Assembly (NCBI GenBank): GCA_030146915.1
Contig: JASLAT010000024.1
Span: 1 to 42,936, forward strand
Direction: 5' to 3'
Source: Tissierellales bacterium
GTDB taxonomy: Bacteria; Bacillota; Clostridia; Tissierellales; Tissierellaceae
Length of the DNA stretch: 42,936 nt
Part shown: piece after piece, positions 7,848-14,260 of the stretch
How the letters are laid out: the number at the start of each line of letters is the position of its first letter
Position numbering within the stretch: the stretch's first letter is position 1
Notes under the pieces: generated by a model
What the model was told of the DNA's origin: nothing
What the model saw: only the letters and a program-made list of their open reading frames with translations
The model's database searches: none
Made by a program: the position numbers and the translations under genes

Positions 7848-7997
7848 TTAAGGTCAGCCGTAAAAAGCTGATAAATAGGAAGTAGGTGTAAATCCTACGC
7901 GGTCCCGCCGCTGTAAGAGTTAGCAATTTTCAAATGCCACTGGGAAACTGGGAAGGCGAAAATTGTGTTGATACTCGAGCCAGAATACTAGCCTTAA
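7848..7997 (+). promoter_or_regulatory. Cobalamin riboswitch, first of a tandem pair
   Basis: The full conserved core is readable: closing stem TTAAGG/CCTTAA (7848-7853 with 7992-7997), GTAGGTGTAAATCCTACGCG, GGTCCCGCCGCTGTAA, the B12-box region TGCCACTGGGAAACTGGGAA and GAGCCAGAATACTAGCC. These match the class I cobalamin (adenosylcobalamin) riboswitch consensus in order and orientation. It is followed by its own terminator (8063-8099). Bases near 8020-8033 (GAGC and AAGAT) could pair with the terminator's ATCTT and with GCTC, giving an alternative antiterminator. B12 binding would be expected to stop transcription. The next element is a second aptamer, not a gene. Confidence 0.95.
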
Positions 7998-8062
7998 TGG
8001 AATTTTGATCATTCTTTACGAGCGATGAAGATGATACTTAGGTTTTTTAATGATACCTACTT

Positions 8063-8099
8063 ATCTTTTACTTGCTCAAAAAAGTGAAAGATTTTTTTG
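8063..8099 (+). terminator. Terminator of the first cobalamin riboswitch
   Basis: Stem ATCTTTTACTT (8063-8073) with AAGTGAAAGAT (8082-8092), an 8-base loop, followed by six further T residues. It serves as the expression platform of the first aptamer. Confidence 0.85.
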
Positions 8100-8124
8100 T
8101 TTTTTAAAATTAAAATATTAGTAG

Positions 8125-8273
8125 TAAGGTCAGCTGTAAAAGGCTGATAAATAGGAAGTAGGTGTAAATCCTACGCGGTCCCGCCGCTGTAAAAGCTAGC
8201 GATTTTCAAATGCCACTGGGAAACTGGGAAGGCGAAAATTGCGATGTAAGCTTGAGCCAGAATACTAGCCTTA
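8125..8273 (+). promoter_or_regulatory. Cobalamin riboswitch, second of a tandem pair
   Basis: This is a near copy of the first aptamer with the same conserved blocks: closing stem TAAGG/CCTTA, GTAGGTGTAAATCCTACGCG, CCCGCCGCTGT, TGCCACTGGGAAACTGGGAA and GAGCCAGAATACTAGCC. It starts 26 bases after the first terminator with no obvious promoter in between, so both aptamers lie on one RNA. Differences are partly compensatory: GAGT/ACTC in copy 1 is AAGC/GCTT here (8193-8196 with 8250-8253), which argues that both copies are under selection. Its own terminator follows at 8318. Two aptamers in series would give very tight or sharper B12-dependent shut-off. Confidence 0.95.
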
Positions 8274-8317
8274 TGAATTTATTAAATCTTTACGAGCGAT
8301 GAAGATGAGTATCAGTT

Positions 8318-8352
8318 ATCTTTTGCTGCTTGTAAAGTAAAAGATTTTTTTT
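8318..8352 (+). terminator. Terminator of the second cobalamin riboswitch
   Basis: Stem ATCTTTTGCT (8318-8327) with AGTAAAAGAT (8336-8345), one G-T pair, 8-base loop, then seven T residues. It has the same architecture as the first platform, with a different loop sequence. Confidence 0.85.
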
Positions 8353-8415
8353 ATTAATGCTATTAAATAGTTTACTATTTAATATAGATAACATCAAAAC
8401 TTGTATAATTAGTTA

Positions 8416-8610
8416 ATCACTCTGTATTTTACAGAGTGACCCCTTGGTAACAACTTATTATAATAAGTTTGTAAAGTTTATGTTCCTAGCGATTAATTTG
8501 TTAAGTCCCCTCAGATTTTACAAATCGCCGTGATGGAACTAAACTGAATAATCTCCTCTGTTTTCAGAGGACCCCTTGATATAGAACCGTGATTCACGGT
8601 TCTATTTTTA
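8416..8610 (+). ncRNA. Candidate structured small RNA downstream of the riboswitches
   Basis: No protein frame with a ribosome binding site occupies this stretch, yet it folds throughout. Hairpin 1 is 8417-8439 (TCACTCTGTA, 10 bp) and is followed by CCCCTTGG. Hairpin 2 is 8452-8469. Hairpin 3 is 8475-8545, built from AGTTTA/TAAACT, GTTCC/GGAAC and GCGATT/AATCGC, with TCCCCTC in its loop. Hairpin 4 is 8554-8571 (TCCTCTG/CAGAGGA) and is followed by CCCCTTGA. It ends in a terminator at 8581-8610. TATAAT at 8404-8409 could be its own -10; otherwise it is made by readthrough of the B12-controlled leader. Three exposed CCCCU motifs resemble the C-rich regions of Gram-positive small RNAs that pair with Shine-Dalgarno sequences. 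I do not recognise a known RNA family. Boundaries are approximate. Confidence 0.6.
8581..8610 (+). terminator. Terminator of the candidate small RNA
   Basis: Stem ATAGAACCGTGA (8581-8592) with TCACGGTTCTAT (8594-8605), in practice a shorter stem with a small loop, followed by TTTTTAT. It is the most GC-rich hairpin of the stretch and marks a defined plus-strand 3' end. Confidence 0.8.
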
Positions 8611-8619
8611 TATAAAAAA

Positions 8620-8642
8620 ATAGTGAGTTTTAAACTCACTAT
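8620..8642 (-). terminator. Terminator of the Fur-family gene
   Basis: Stem ATAGTGAGTTT (8620-8630) with AAACTCACTAT (8632-8642) overlaps the gene's stop codon; on the minus strand it runs into seven T residues. Confidence 0.8.
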
Positions 8643-9049
8643 CTTTTATTACAATTTGCACAAATTCCCTTTAAAAAAATTTCTAATTCCTTAACTTTAT
8701 AATTACTATATTCATCTGGTAGAATATTTAAATCTTTATAAGGAATATCATAGATTTTTCCACATACCTCACACTTAAAATGGGAGTGCTCATCTATAAC
8801 CAATTCATAATGTTTTTCATTATCTTCTAAATTAATAGAGTTTACAATATTTTTATCTTCAAGTAGATTTAAAGTATTATAAACTGTAGTTTTTGATAAG
8901 GTTGGTATTTGATCAATAACATGATTATAAATTTCATCAGCCGTTGGATGATTTTTATAGTCGTGTAAATACTTATATATATGAATTCTAGGATATGATG
9001 GTTTGATTTCGTGCTCTAGTAATAAGTCTGATATTTGTTTTGTACTCAT
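8639..9049 (-). CDS. Fur-family transcriptional regulator, PerR-like
   Basis: A 136-residue Fur-family repressor of usual size: an N-terminal winged helix (TLSKTTVYNTLNLLEDKNIV, residues 50-69) and a C-terminal dimer/metal domain. The structural zinc site is CxxC...CxxC (Cys93, Cys96, Cys130, Cys133). Candidate regulatory ligands are His34, His88, His90 and Asp101. An Asp at this last position is typical of peroxide-sensing PerR (Asp104 in Bacillus subtilis), where Fur has Glu; on the other hand the residue aligned with PerR Asp85 is Glu82. The peroxiredoxin gene nearby supports a PerR role. ATG start, with AAAGGA about 10 bases upstream. Monocistronic, as terminators lie on both sides. Confidence 0.88.
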   Translation of the reverse strand: MSTKQISDLLLEHEIKPSYPRIHIYKYLHDYKNHPTADEIYNHVIDQIPTLSKTTVYNTLNLLEDKNIVNSINLEDNEKHYELVIDEHSHFKCEVCGKIYDIPYKDLNILPDEYSNYKVKELEIFLKGICANCNKR

Positions 9050-9142
9050 CTAAATCAATCCTTTTTGAAATTATTTATAAACTAATTAATGAAATATATG
9101 TATTAATTATATAGAAGAGGTATGACTTTTGTCAAGATTTGC

Positions 9143-9179
9143 AAAAAATAAGACCCCTTATCTATATAAACAAGAGGTC
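9143..9179 (-). terminator. Terminator of the acetamidase gene
   Basis: On the minus strand GACCTCTT pairs with AAGGGGTC (9152-9159 with 9172-9179, one G-T pair), followed by TTATTTTTT. It lies just after the acetamidase gene and before the regulator gene on the same strand. Confidence 0.75.
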
Positions 9180-9189
9180 CTAGAATATA

Positions 9190-10080
9190 TTATAGTAAAG
9201 GTTTAGATTCAATTTTAGGTACAGCCATCCTTAAAACTAGATCCCCATCAGCAGGTACTGCTGATTGACAAACCTCTATATCACCTTGAAGCGAAAAGTA
9301 TAGGGCTATATCAGTTTCATCCCAACCATAAGCATCTTTTAATAGATCCTTCATATTATGAGTAGCAATTTTTACAGCCTCTGTATAATCTCTCGAATTA
9401 GAAATTGTATACCAAAAATCTTTATCTTCGTGTACAGGACCTTTTATGGATTTATCTTTTATAAGATCAACTTTAACCTTAACAGTTCCTTTAATTTCAA
9501 GCCCTGACCCTGCTAACTCCCCATCACCTTGAACAGCGTGTAAATCTCCTATTTGTAATAGTGCGCCTGGAGTATTTACAGGGAAATATATAGATGTATT
9601 TTTAGTTATTTTTTTATTATCCATATTACCACCATGTGTTCCCCACATAGCTGTAGGAATATCATCACCAGCAGGAGCTACACCAATAACACCTATCATA
9701 GGGTTTATTGGAAACTCCACTCCATTAAAATTTATTTTATCATCTATAATTTCTAGTTTTTTTGTTCTTACTTCTGATACATTCCATAGAGGCCCTACTT
9801 CTGGTAGAGTAACAGAAAATCCATAATTAGATATTTGTATATCTAAAATATCAACTTTTAATATATCTCCAACTTCAGCTCCTTCTATGTATAAAGGTCC
9901 AGTTGCAGGATTAGCTTTTGCTAAATCTACTTCAGTAACAGCATCATTTTCAGTTTCTAATTGACCACCAAAACAATCTTCAGTTGTAAAAAACACTTCT
10001 TCACCAGGCTTAACTTTTAACTCTGGTTTATTATTTTTAGAAAAAACATATTGCAAATTCTTAACTACTTTCACATCCAT
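9190..10080 (-). CDS. Acetamidase/formamidase family protein
   Basis: A 296-residue member of the FmdA/AmdA family, which hydrolyses short amides to ammonia and the acid. Recognisable stretches are VFFTTEDCFGGQL near the N-terminus, ANPATGPLYIEGAEVGDIL, NPMIGVIGVAPAG, GTHGGNMDNKKI, and GDLHAVQGDGELAGSGLEI, which carries the conserved His/Asp/Glu cluster. The length fits the short bacterial subgroup. ATG start after ATAGGAGGG. It is a single-gene unit, divergent from the peroxiredoxin gene across a 302-base gap. The true amide substrate is unknown. Confidence 0.9.
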   Translation of the reverse strand: MDVKVVKNLQYVFSKNNKPELKVKPGEEVFFTTEDCFGGQLETENDAVTEVDLAKANPATGPLYIEGAEVGDILKVDILDIQISNYGFSVTLPEVGPLWNVSEVRTKKLEIIDDKINFNGVEFPINPMIGVIGVAPAGDDIPTAMWGTHGGNMDNKKITKNTSIYFPVNTPGALLQIGDLHAVQGDGELAGSGLEIKGTVKVKVDLIKDKSIKGPVHEDKDFWYTISNSRDYTEAVKIATHNMKDLLKDAYGWDETDIALYFSLQGDIEVCQSAVPADGDLVLRMAVPKIESKPLL

Positions 10081-10201
10081 AAAAAATCCCTCCTATTTTA
10101 TTATTAATAATACATTATATAGTAAGAAAAATATTTGTCAAATATTTCTGAAAATAATTCACTTGTTTTAATAATAGACCTTATAAAAGCACTCTAACTA
10201 T

Positions 10202-10216
10202 AGGTAATAATTATCA
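10202..10216. promoter_or_regulatory. Fur/PerR-box-like operator
   Basis: AGGTAAT-A-ATTATCA matches the 7-1-7 Fur-type consensus TGATAAT-N-ATTATCA at 12 of 14 positions. It lies in the gap between the divergent acetamidase and peroxiredoxin genes, 46 bases before the peroxiredoxin -35. The nearby Fur/PerR-like protein is the natural candidate binder. The rest of this 302-base gap holds only AT-rich sequence and the peroxiredoxin promoter. Confidence 0.45.
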
Positions 10217-10262
10217 TATATTTTAAAGTGAAAGAAAAAAATAAAAAAATAAATAAAATTAG

Positions 10263-10322
10263 TTGACAAAACAATTTAATATGATATTATATATGTAACG
10301 GTTACAAAAGAGTAATCATTAC
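10263..10322 (+). promoter_or_regulatory. Peroxiredoxin promoter with two operator-like palindromes
   Basis: TTGACA (10263-10268) and TATTAT (10285-10290) with a 16-base spacer form a strong promoter. Immediately downstream, over the expected transcription start, lie GTAACGGTTAC (10295-10305) and GTAATCATTAC (10312-10322), two 11-base palindromes whose starts are 17 bases apart. Both fit the pattern GTAAY-N-RTTAC, as does part of the Fur-like site upstream. A repressor bound here would block transcription; the PerR-like regulator is a candidate. Confidence 0.55.
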
Positions 10323-10382
10323 AAAACAGTATTCAAAACAAAATGTTCAAATAAAGAAAAGGATAATATAGGAGGATGTAAA

Positions 10383-11072
10383 ATGGAAAATTTAAATCAT
10401 GAAAAAGAAGTATTAAGCTTACCGTTAATAGGTGATGATGCACCAAAGTTTACAGCTAGAACTACTAAAGGAGTAATTAACTTCCCAGAAGATTACGCAG
10501 GAAAATGGGTAATACTATTCAGTCACCCGGCAGACTTCACACCAGTATGTACTACAGAATTTATGACTTTTGGTAGCATGCATGATGAATTTAAAGAGCT
10601 AAATACTGAATTAGTAGGGTTATCAGTAGACTCACTTTTCTCTCATATAGCTTGGGCTAGAAATATAGAAGAAAAGATAGAATATAGAGATATGAAAAAT
10701 GTAAGAATTGATTTCCCTATAATAGAAGATTTAGAAATGAATGTAGCTAAAAAATATGGAATGATTCAACCTAAAACTTCTAATACAGAAGCAGTAAGAG
10801 CTGTATTTATAATAGACCCTGAAGGAAAGATTAGGACTATCCTATACTATCCACAATCTACAGGAAGAAACTTTGATGAGATAAAAAGAATTATCTTAGC
10901 TTTACAAAAATCTGATAAAGAAGGAGTAGCAACTCCTGCAGACTGGAGACCAGGTGAAGATGTAATAGTACCTCCAGCAGATACAGTTGATCTTGCAAGA
11001 GAAAGAGTAGAAGATGACTCTGATAATCACTACCACTATGATTGGTATATGCAATTTAGAAAAGATAAGTAA
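10383..11072 (+). CDS. Peroxiredoxin, 1-Cys (Prx6-like) type
   Basis: A 229-residue peroxiredoxin that reduces hydrogen peroxide and organic hydroperoxides. The peroxidatic cysteine is Cys56 in SHPADFTPVCTTE. No other cysteine is present, so it is a 1-Cys enzyme needing an external reductant. The C-terminal extension (ATPADWRPGEDVIVPPADT) is typical of the Prx6/archaeal-type subfamily. The high content of better-adapted codons and the strong promoter suggest high expression. ATG start with AGGAGG 7 bases upstream. Single gene, followed by a strong terminator; probably controlled by the operators at its promoter. Confidence 0.94.
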   Translation: MENLNHEKEVLSLPLIGDDAPKFTARTTKGVINFPEDYAGKWVILFSHPADFTPVCTTEFMTFGSMHDEFKELNTELVGLSVDSLFSHIAWARNIEEKIEYRDMKNVRIDFPIIEDLEMNVAKKYGMIQPKTSNTEAVRAVFIIDPEGKIRTILYYPQSTGRNFDEIKRIILALQKSDKEGVATPADWRPGEDVIVPPADTVDLARERVEDDSDNHYHYDWYMQFRKDK

Positions 11073-11078
11073 TTAAAG

Positions 11079-11101
11079 GCACCCACTAGGGTGCTTTTTT
11101 T
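11079..11101 (+). terminator. Intrinsic terminator
   Basis: GCACCC - ACTA - GGGTGC followed by seven T residues, just after the peroxiredoxin stop codon. Confidence 0.9.
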
Positions 11102-11279
11102 ATATCTTCTTATAAATAAGTAAAAAGGATAAACAATATGATTGATAACTAAATATTTACAAACTTAACTATATATTGTAATATATATGAAATTGCTATA
11201 AATAAAAAATATTGTACTAGAGTATTTCTTTTTATATAGTATAATAGGTTTGCTAAACTTTATTAAGAGGAGATGGGAT

Positions 11280-12215
11280 ATGATAAAAATAATGGGAGAC
11301 TCCACCTGTGATTTAAGTGAAAATATCTTAAGTAAATATAATATAGGTATAGTTCCTTTAAATGTTATTTTTCAGGGAAAGAGTTATAGGGATAGGTTGG
11401 ATATTTCGGCAGATGAGTTTTATAAGAAATTATCTGAGAAAAATTTAGACTTAACAACATCAATGCCAAGTCCAGAAGCTTTTTATAAAGCTTTTAATGA
11501 GGCTAAAGAAAAAGGATATAGTAGAATAATATGTATATGTATGTCCAGTGGAACTAGTGGTTCGTATCAATCAGCAGTAATAGCTAAAGAATTGTTCTTA
11601 GAAGATGAAAAGAATAGAAGTGTCCAATTAGAAATTATAGATTCTTATAGCATGAGTCTAGGTAGTGGATACTTAATTATGAAGGCAGGACAAATGTTAG
11701 AAGAAGGGTATGAATTTGAGGATATTATAGATTATGTAAAAGAGTACAGAATGAATGTAAAACATTATTTATGTGTAGATGATCTTACTAATCTTATAAA
11801 AAGTGGTAGGCTAAGTAACTCTAGTGCTCTAATAGGTAAACTTCTAAGAGTTAAACCTATCATGACTATGAAAAATAAAAAAGGGTCATTAGTGGCAAAG
11901 GAAAGAGGCTGGAAGAGGGTCTACAAACACTATATAGATGAGTTTGAAATTAGAGTAGATGAAGAAGAGAGTAATTTTATTTTAATAGGTTACACAGATA
12001 ATAAGAAATTAGCTGAAGATTTTAAAAAGGAATTTTTAGGTCAAACTAGTTATACTGGAGATATATATTTAATGCAAAAAGGGCCTGCAGTTGGTACTCA
12101 TGTGGGTTTAAATGGTTTATCAATGTTTTATATAGAAAAAGGCCATATAAGTGATAACATTGTCAGAAGTAGGCTAAAGAAAAGAAAAGAACAATTGGAA
12201 AATTTATTAAAGTAG
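11280..12215 (+). CDS. DegV family protein (fatty-acid-binding fold)
   Basis: The frame opens upstream at TTG 11250, but ATG 11280 has AGAGGAG 8 bases upstream and gives the family's usual N-terminus (MIKIMGDSTCDLSENIL); the product is 311 residues. DegV proteins bind fatty acids and some serve as FakB subunits that present exogenous fatty acids to the FakA kinase. Visible signatures are the GDSTCDL loop, LTTSMPSPEAF, CICMSSGTSGSYQSA, and the C-terminal KGPAVGTHVGLNGLSMFYI containing the conserved GxHxG. A TATAAT at 11240-11245 may be its -10 element. Monocistronic. No fakA lies in the window. Confidence 0.92.
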   Translation: MIKIMGDSTCDLSENILSKYNIGIVPLNVIFQGKSYRDRLDISADEFYKKLSEKNLDLTTSMPSPEAFYKAFNEAKEKGYSRIICICMSSGTSGSYQSAVIAKELFLEDEKNRSVQLEIIDSYSMSLGSGYLIMKAGQMLEEGYEFEDIIDYVKEYRMNVKHYLCVDDLTNLIKSGRLSNSSALIGKLLRVKPIMTMKNKKGSLVAKERGWKRVYKHYIDEFEIRVDEEESNFILIGYTDNKKLAEDFKKEFLGQTSYTGDIYLMQKGPAVGTHVGLNGLSMFYIEKGHISDNIVRSRLKKRKEQLENLLK

Positions 12216-12238
12216 TCCAAAAGGACTACTTTAATTTT
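12209..12238 (+). terminator. Intrinsic terminator
   Basis: AAAGTAGTCC - AAAA - GGACTACTTT followed by AATTTTT; the stem includes the degV stop codon. Confidence 0.88.
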
Positions 12239-12245
12239 TGCATTC

Positions 12246-12274
12246 TTGACACATAATAATTATTATGATATAAA
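12246..12274 (+). promoter_or_regulatory. htpG promoter with a palindrome in the spacer
   Basis: TTGACA (12246-12251) and TATAAA (12269-12274) have an ideal 17-base spacer. The spacer contains the perfect 16-bp palindrome CATAATAATTATTATG (12252-12267), placed where a repressor would compete with RNA polymerase. It contains ATAATAATTAT, one base different from GTAATAATTAT in the Fur-like site upstream of the peroxiredoxin gene. Confidence 0.75.
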
Positions 12275-12278
12275 ATTA

Positions 12279-12305
12279 TTAGCAGTCTATTTCTTTGAGT
12301 GCTAA
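12279..12305 (+). promoter_or_regulatory. CIRCE element (HrcA operator)
   Basis: TTAGCAGTC - 9 bases - GAGTGCTAA matches the CIRCE consensus TTAGCACTC-N9-GAGTGCTAA at 17 of 18 arm positions. It sits over the expected transcription start of htpG, so HrcA binding should repress it until heat or folding stress. hrcA itself is not in the window. Confidence 0.9.
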
Positions 12306-12322
12306 TTTAGGAGGTTGATATA

Positions 12323-14197
12323 GTGGAAAAAAGAGAATTTCAGGCTGAGTCTAAGCGTTTATTAGATTTGGTTATAAACTCTATTTATACTAATAAAGAC
12401 ATATTTTTAAGAGAATTGATTTCTAATAGTAGTGATGCTATTGATAAAATTTATTATAGAGCTTTAACAGATGATAATTTAAGCTTTAATAAAGAAGATT
12501 ACTATATAGAAATAGAATATGATGAAGATGAACGTATCTTAAAGATAATAGACACTGGAATAGGTATGACTAAGGAAGAGCTAGATAGGAATTTAGGTAC
12601 AATAGCTAAGAGTGGATCTTATGACTTTAAAAGAAGCGAAGAAATGGAAGAAGGTCATGATATAATTGGACAGTTTGGTGTAGGTTTTTATTCAGCTTTT
12701 ATGGTAGCCGATAAAATTGAGGTTTTAACCAAGTCTTTGGATTCACAAAAGGCTTATAAATGGACTTCTACTGGAGAAGATGGTTATACTATTGAAGAGG
12801 CAAGTAAGGATAATGTTGGTACAGAAATTACATTATATATAAAAGAAGATAGTGAAGATGAAAGTTACAGTGATTATTTAAAGGAATATAAGTTAAGGCA
12901 AATAATAAAGAAACATTCTGATTATATTAGATATCCAATAAAGATGCTAGTTAAAAAGAGAAGATTAAAAGAAGGTAGTGAAGATGAATATGAGGATTAT
13001 GAAGAATTAGAAGTAATAAACAGCATGCTACCTTTATGGAAGAGAAATAGAACAGAATTAAAAGATGAAGACTATGAAAATTTTTATAGAGAGAAAGCTT
13101 TTGGATTTGATAAACCAATTCATCATATTCATATGAATGTAGATGGTATGATAAGGTTTAACTCTATTTTATATATACCAAGTACAGCACCATACGACTT
13201 TTATACAAAAGATTATGAAAAAGGATTGGAACTTTATTCTAATGGGGTTCTAATTATGGATAAGTGTGAAGATTTATTACCAGACTATTTTAGCTTTGTT
13301 AAGGGTATAGTAGACTCAGAAGATCTTTCTTTAAATATTTCTAGGGAAATGTTACAAAAGGATAGACAGCTATCTTTAATCGCCAGAAATATTGAAAAGA
13401 AAATTAGGGGCGAGTTAGAAGATATGATGAAAAAAGATAGGGAAAAATATGAAGAATTTTTCCAAGCATTTGGCCCTAATATTAAATTTGGAGTATATGA
13501 TCAGTTTGGAAAAGATGCGGATAAACTAAAAGATTTAGTACTTTTACAATCTTCAAGAGGTAGGCTAGTGAGTTTTAAAGAGTATATAGATGAAATGAAA
13601 GAAGATCAAAAATACATTTATTATTCTAGTGGTGAAACTCTGGATAAAGTAGAATCTATACCACAGACTCAGTTTGTTAAAGAAGAAGGGTATGAAGTGT
13701 TATATCTTTTAAATCCTGTAGATGAATTTGTAATTAAATTTATGCATAGTTATGAGGATAAGGAATTTAAATCAGTAACTGATGATGATCTAGGAATAGA
13801 TACTTCTTCCTCTGATGAAAAGGTTGAGGAAACTTTAAAAGAGGATGAAGATTTATTTAAAGCTATAAAAGAAGAATTAGGAGATAAAATAGTTAAAGTA
13901 AGACCATCAATGAGATTGAAAGATGATCCTGTTAGATTTACAAGTCAAGGAGAAGTCTCAATAGAAATGGAAAAGGCTTTCGCTTATATGCCAGAAGATC
14001 AAAGAGTTGTAGCAGATAAAGTTTTAGAAATTAACCTAGAACATCCTATTTATAATAAGCTTAAGGATGCTAGGGAGAATAATGAGGAAGAGTTTAAAAT
14101 TTTAGTAGATACAATTTATAACCAAGCTAGATTAATAGAAGGTTTGATAATAGAAGACCCAGTTAAGTTTGCTAATAATATCTGGCAGCTTATATAG
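12323..14197 (+). CDS. htpG: Molecular chaperone HtpG (Hsp90)
   Basis: A 624-residue bacterial Hsp90, full length. The GHKL ATP site is intact: ELISNSSDAIDK (N box), DTGIGMTKEEL (Mg/G1 region) and GQFGVGFYSAFMVAD (lid, G2). The middle domain contains LSLNISREMLQKDRQL with the catalytic-loop Arg, and the C-terminal dimerisation domain is present. HtpG is a cytosolic ATP-dependent chaperone for late folding steps. The start is GTG, with AGGAGG 8 bases upstream. It is monocistronic and carries a CIRCE element, implying HrcA control. This differs from Bacillus subtilis, where htpG is outside the HrcA regulon. Confidence 0.97.
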   Translation: MEKREFQAESKRLLDLVINSIYTNKDIFLRELISNSSDAIDKIYYRALTDDNLSFNKEDYYIEIEYDEDERILKIIDTGIGMTKEELDRNLGTIAKSGSYDFKRSEEMEEGHDIIGQFGVGFYSAFMVADKIEVLTKSLDSQKAYKWTSTGEDGYTIEEASKDNVGTEITLYIKEDSEDESYSDYLKEYKLRQIIKKHSDYIRYPIKMLVKKRRLKEGSEDEYEDYEELEVINSMLPLWKRNRTELKDEDYENFYREKAFGFDKPIHHIHMNVDGMIRFNSILYIPSTAPYDFYTKDYEKGLELYSNGVLIMDKCEDLLPDYFSFVKGIVDSEDLSLNISREMLQKDRQLSLIARNIEKKIRGELEDMMKKDREKYEEFFQAFGPNIKFGVYDQFGKDADKLKDLVLLQSSRGRLVSFKEYIDEMKEDQKYIYYSSGETLDKVESIPQTQFVKEEGYEVLYLLNPVDEFVIKFMHSYEDKEFKSVTDDDLGIDTSSSDEKVEETLKEDEDLFKAIKEELGDKIVKVRPSMRLKDDPVRFTSQGEVSIEMEKAFAYMPEDQRVVADKVLEINLEHPIYNKLKDARENNEEEFKILVDTIYNQARLIEGLIIEDPVKFANNIWQLI

Positions 14198-14209
14198 TAT
14201 TTATATGAT

Positions 14210-14245
14210 AAAACTGATTAGGGTATCCTAATCAGTTTTTTATTT
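14210..14245 (+). terminator. Intrinsic terminator
   Basis: AAAACTGATTAGG - GTAT - CCTAATCAGTTTT followed by TTATTTT, downstream of htpG. Confidence 0.9.
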
Positions 14246-14260
14246 TAAGGAGTGTGAGAG

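Noticed and set aside
8404..8430. Fur or PerR box at the start of the candidate small RNA
   Set aside because: The bases around TATAATTAGTTAA give only a partial 7-1-7 match; too weak to claim Fur control.
8416..8610. Candidate RNA as tmRNA, 6S RNA, SRP RNA, T-box or ANTAR-target hairpins
   Set aside because: The tmRNA ends, the long single 6S hairpin with central bubble, the SRP GGAAG loop region and the T-box sequence are not found. The terminal loops (TTT, TTTT) do not have the A-x-x-G hexaloop that ANTAR proteins bind, so the Rli55/EutX parallel is only in layout.
8353..8638. A small protein gene downstream of the second riboswitch
   Set aside because: No plus-strand ATG/GTG/TTG with a convincing ribosome binding site and a sizeable frame occurs between the second terminator and the terminator at 8581.
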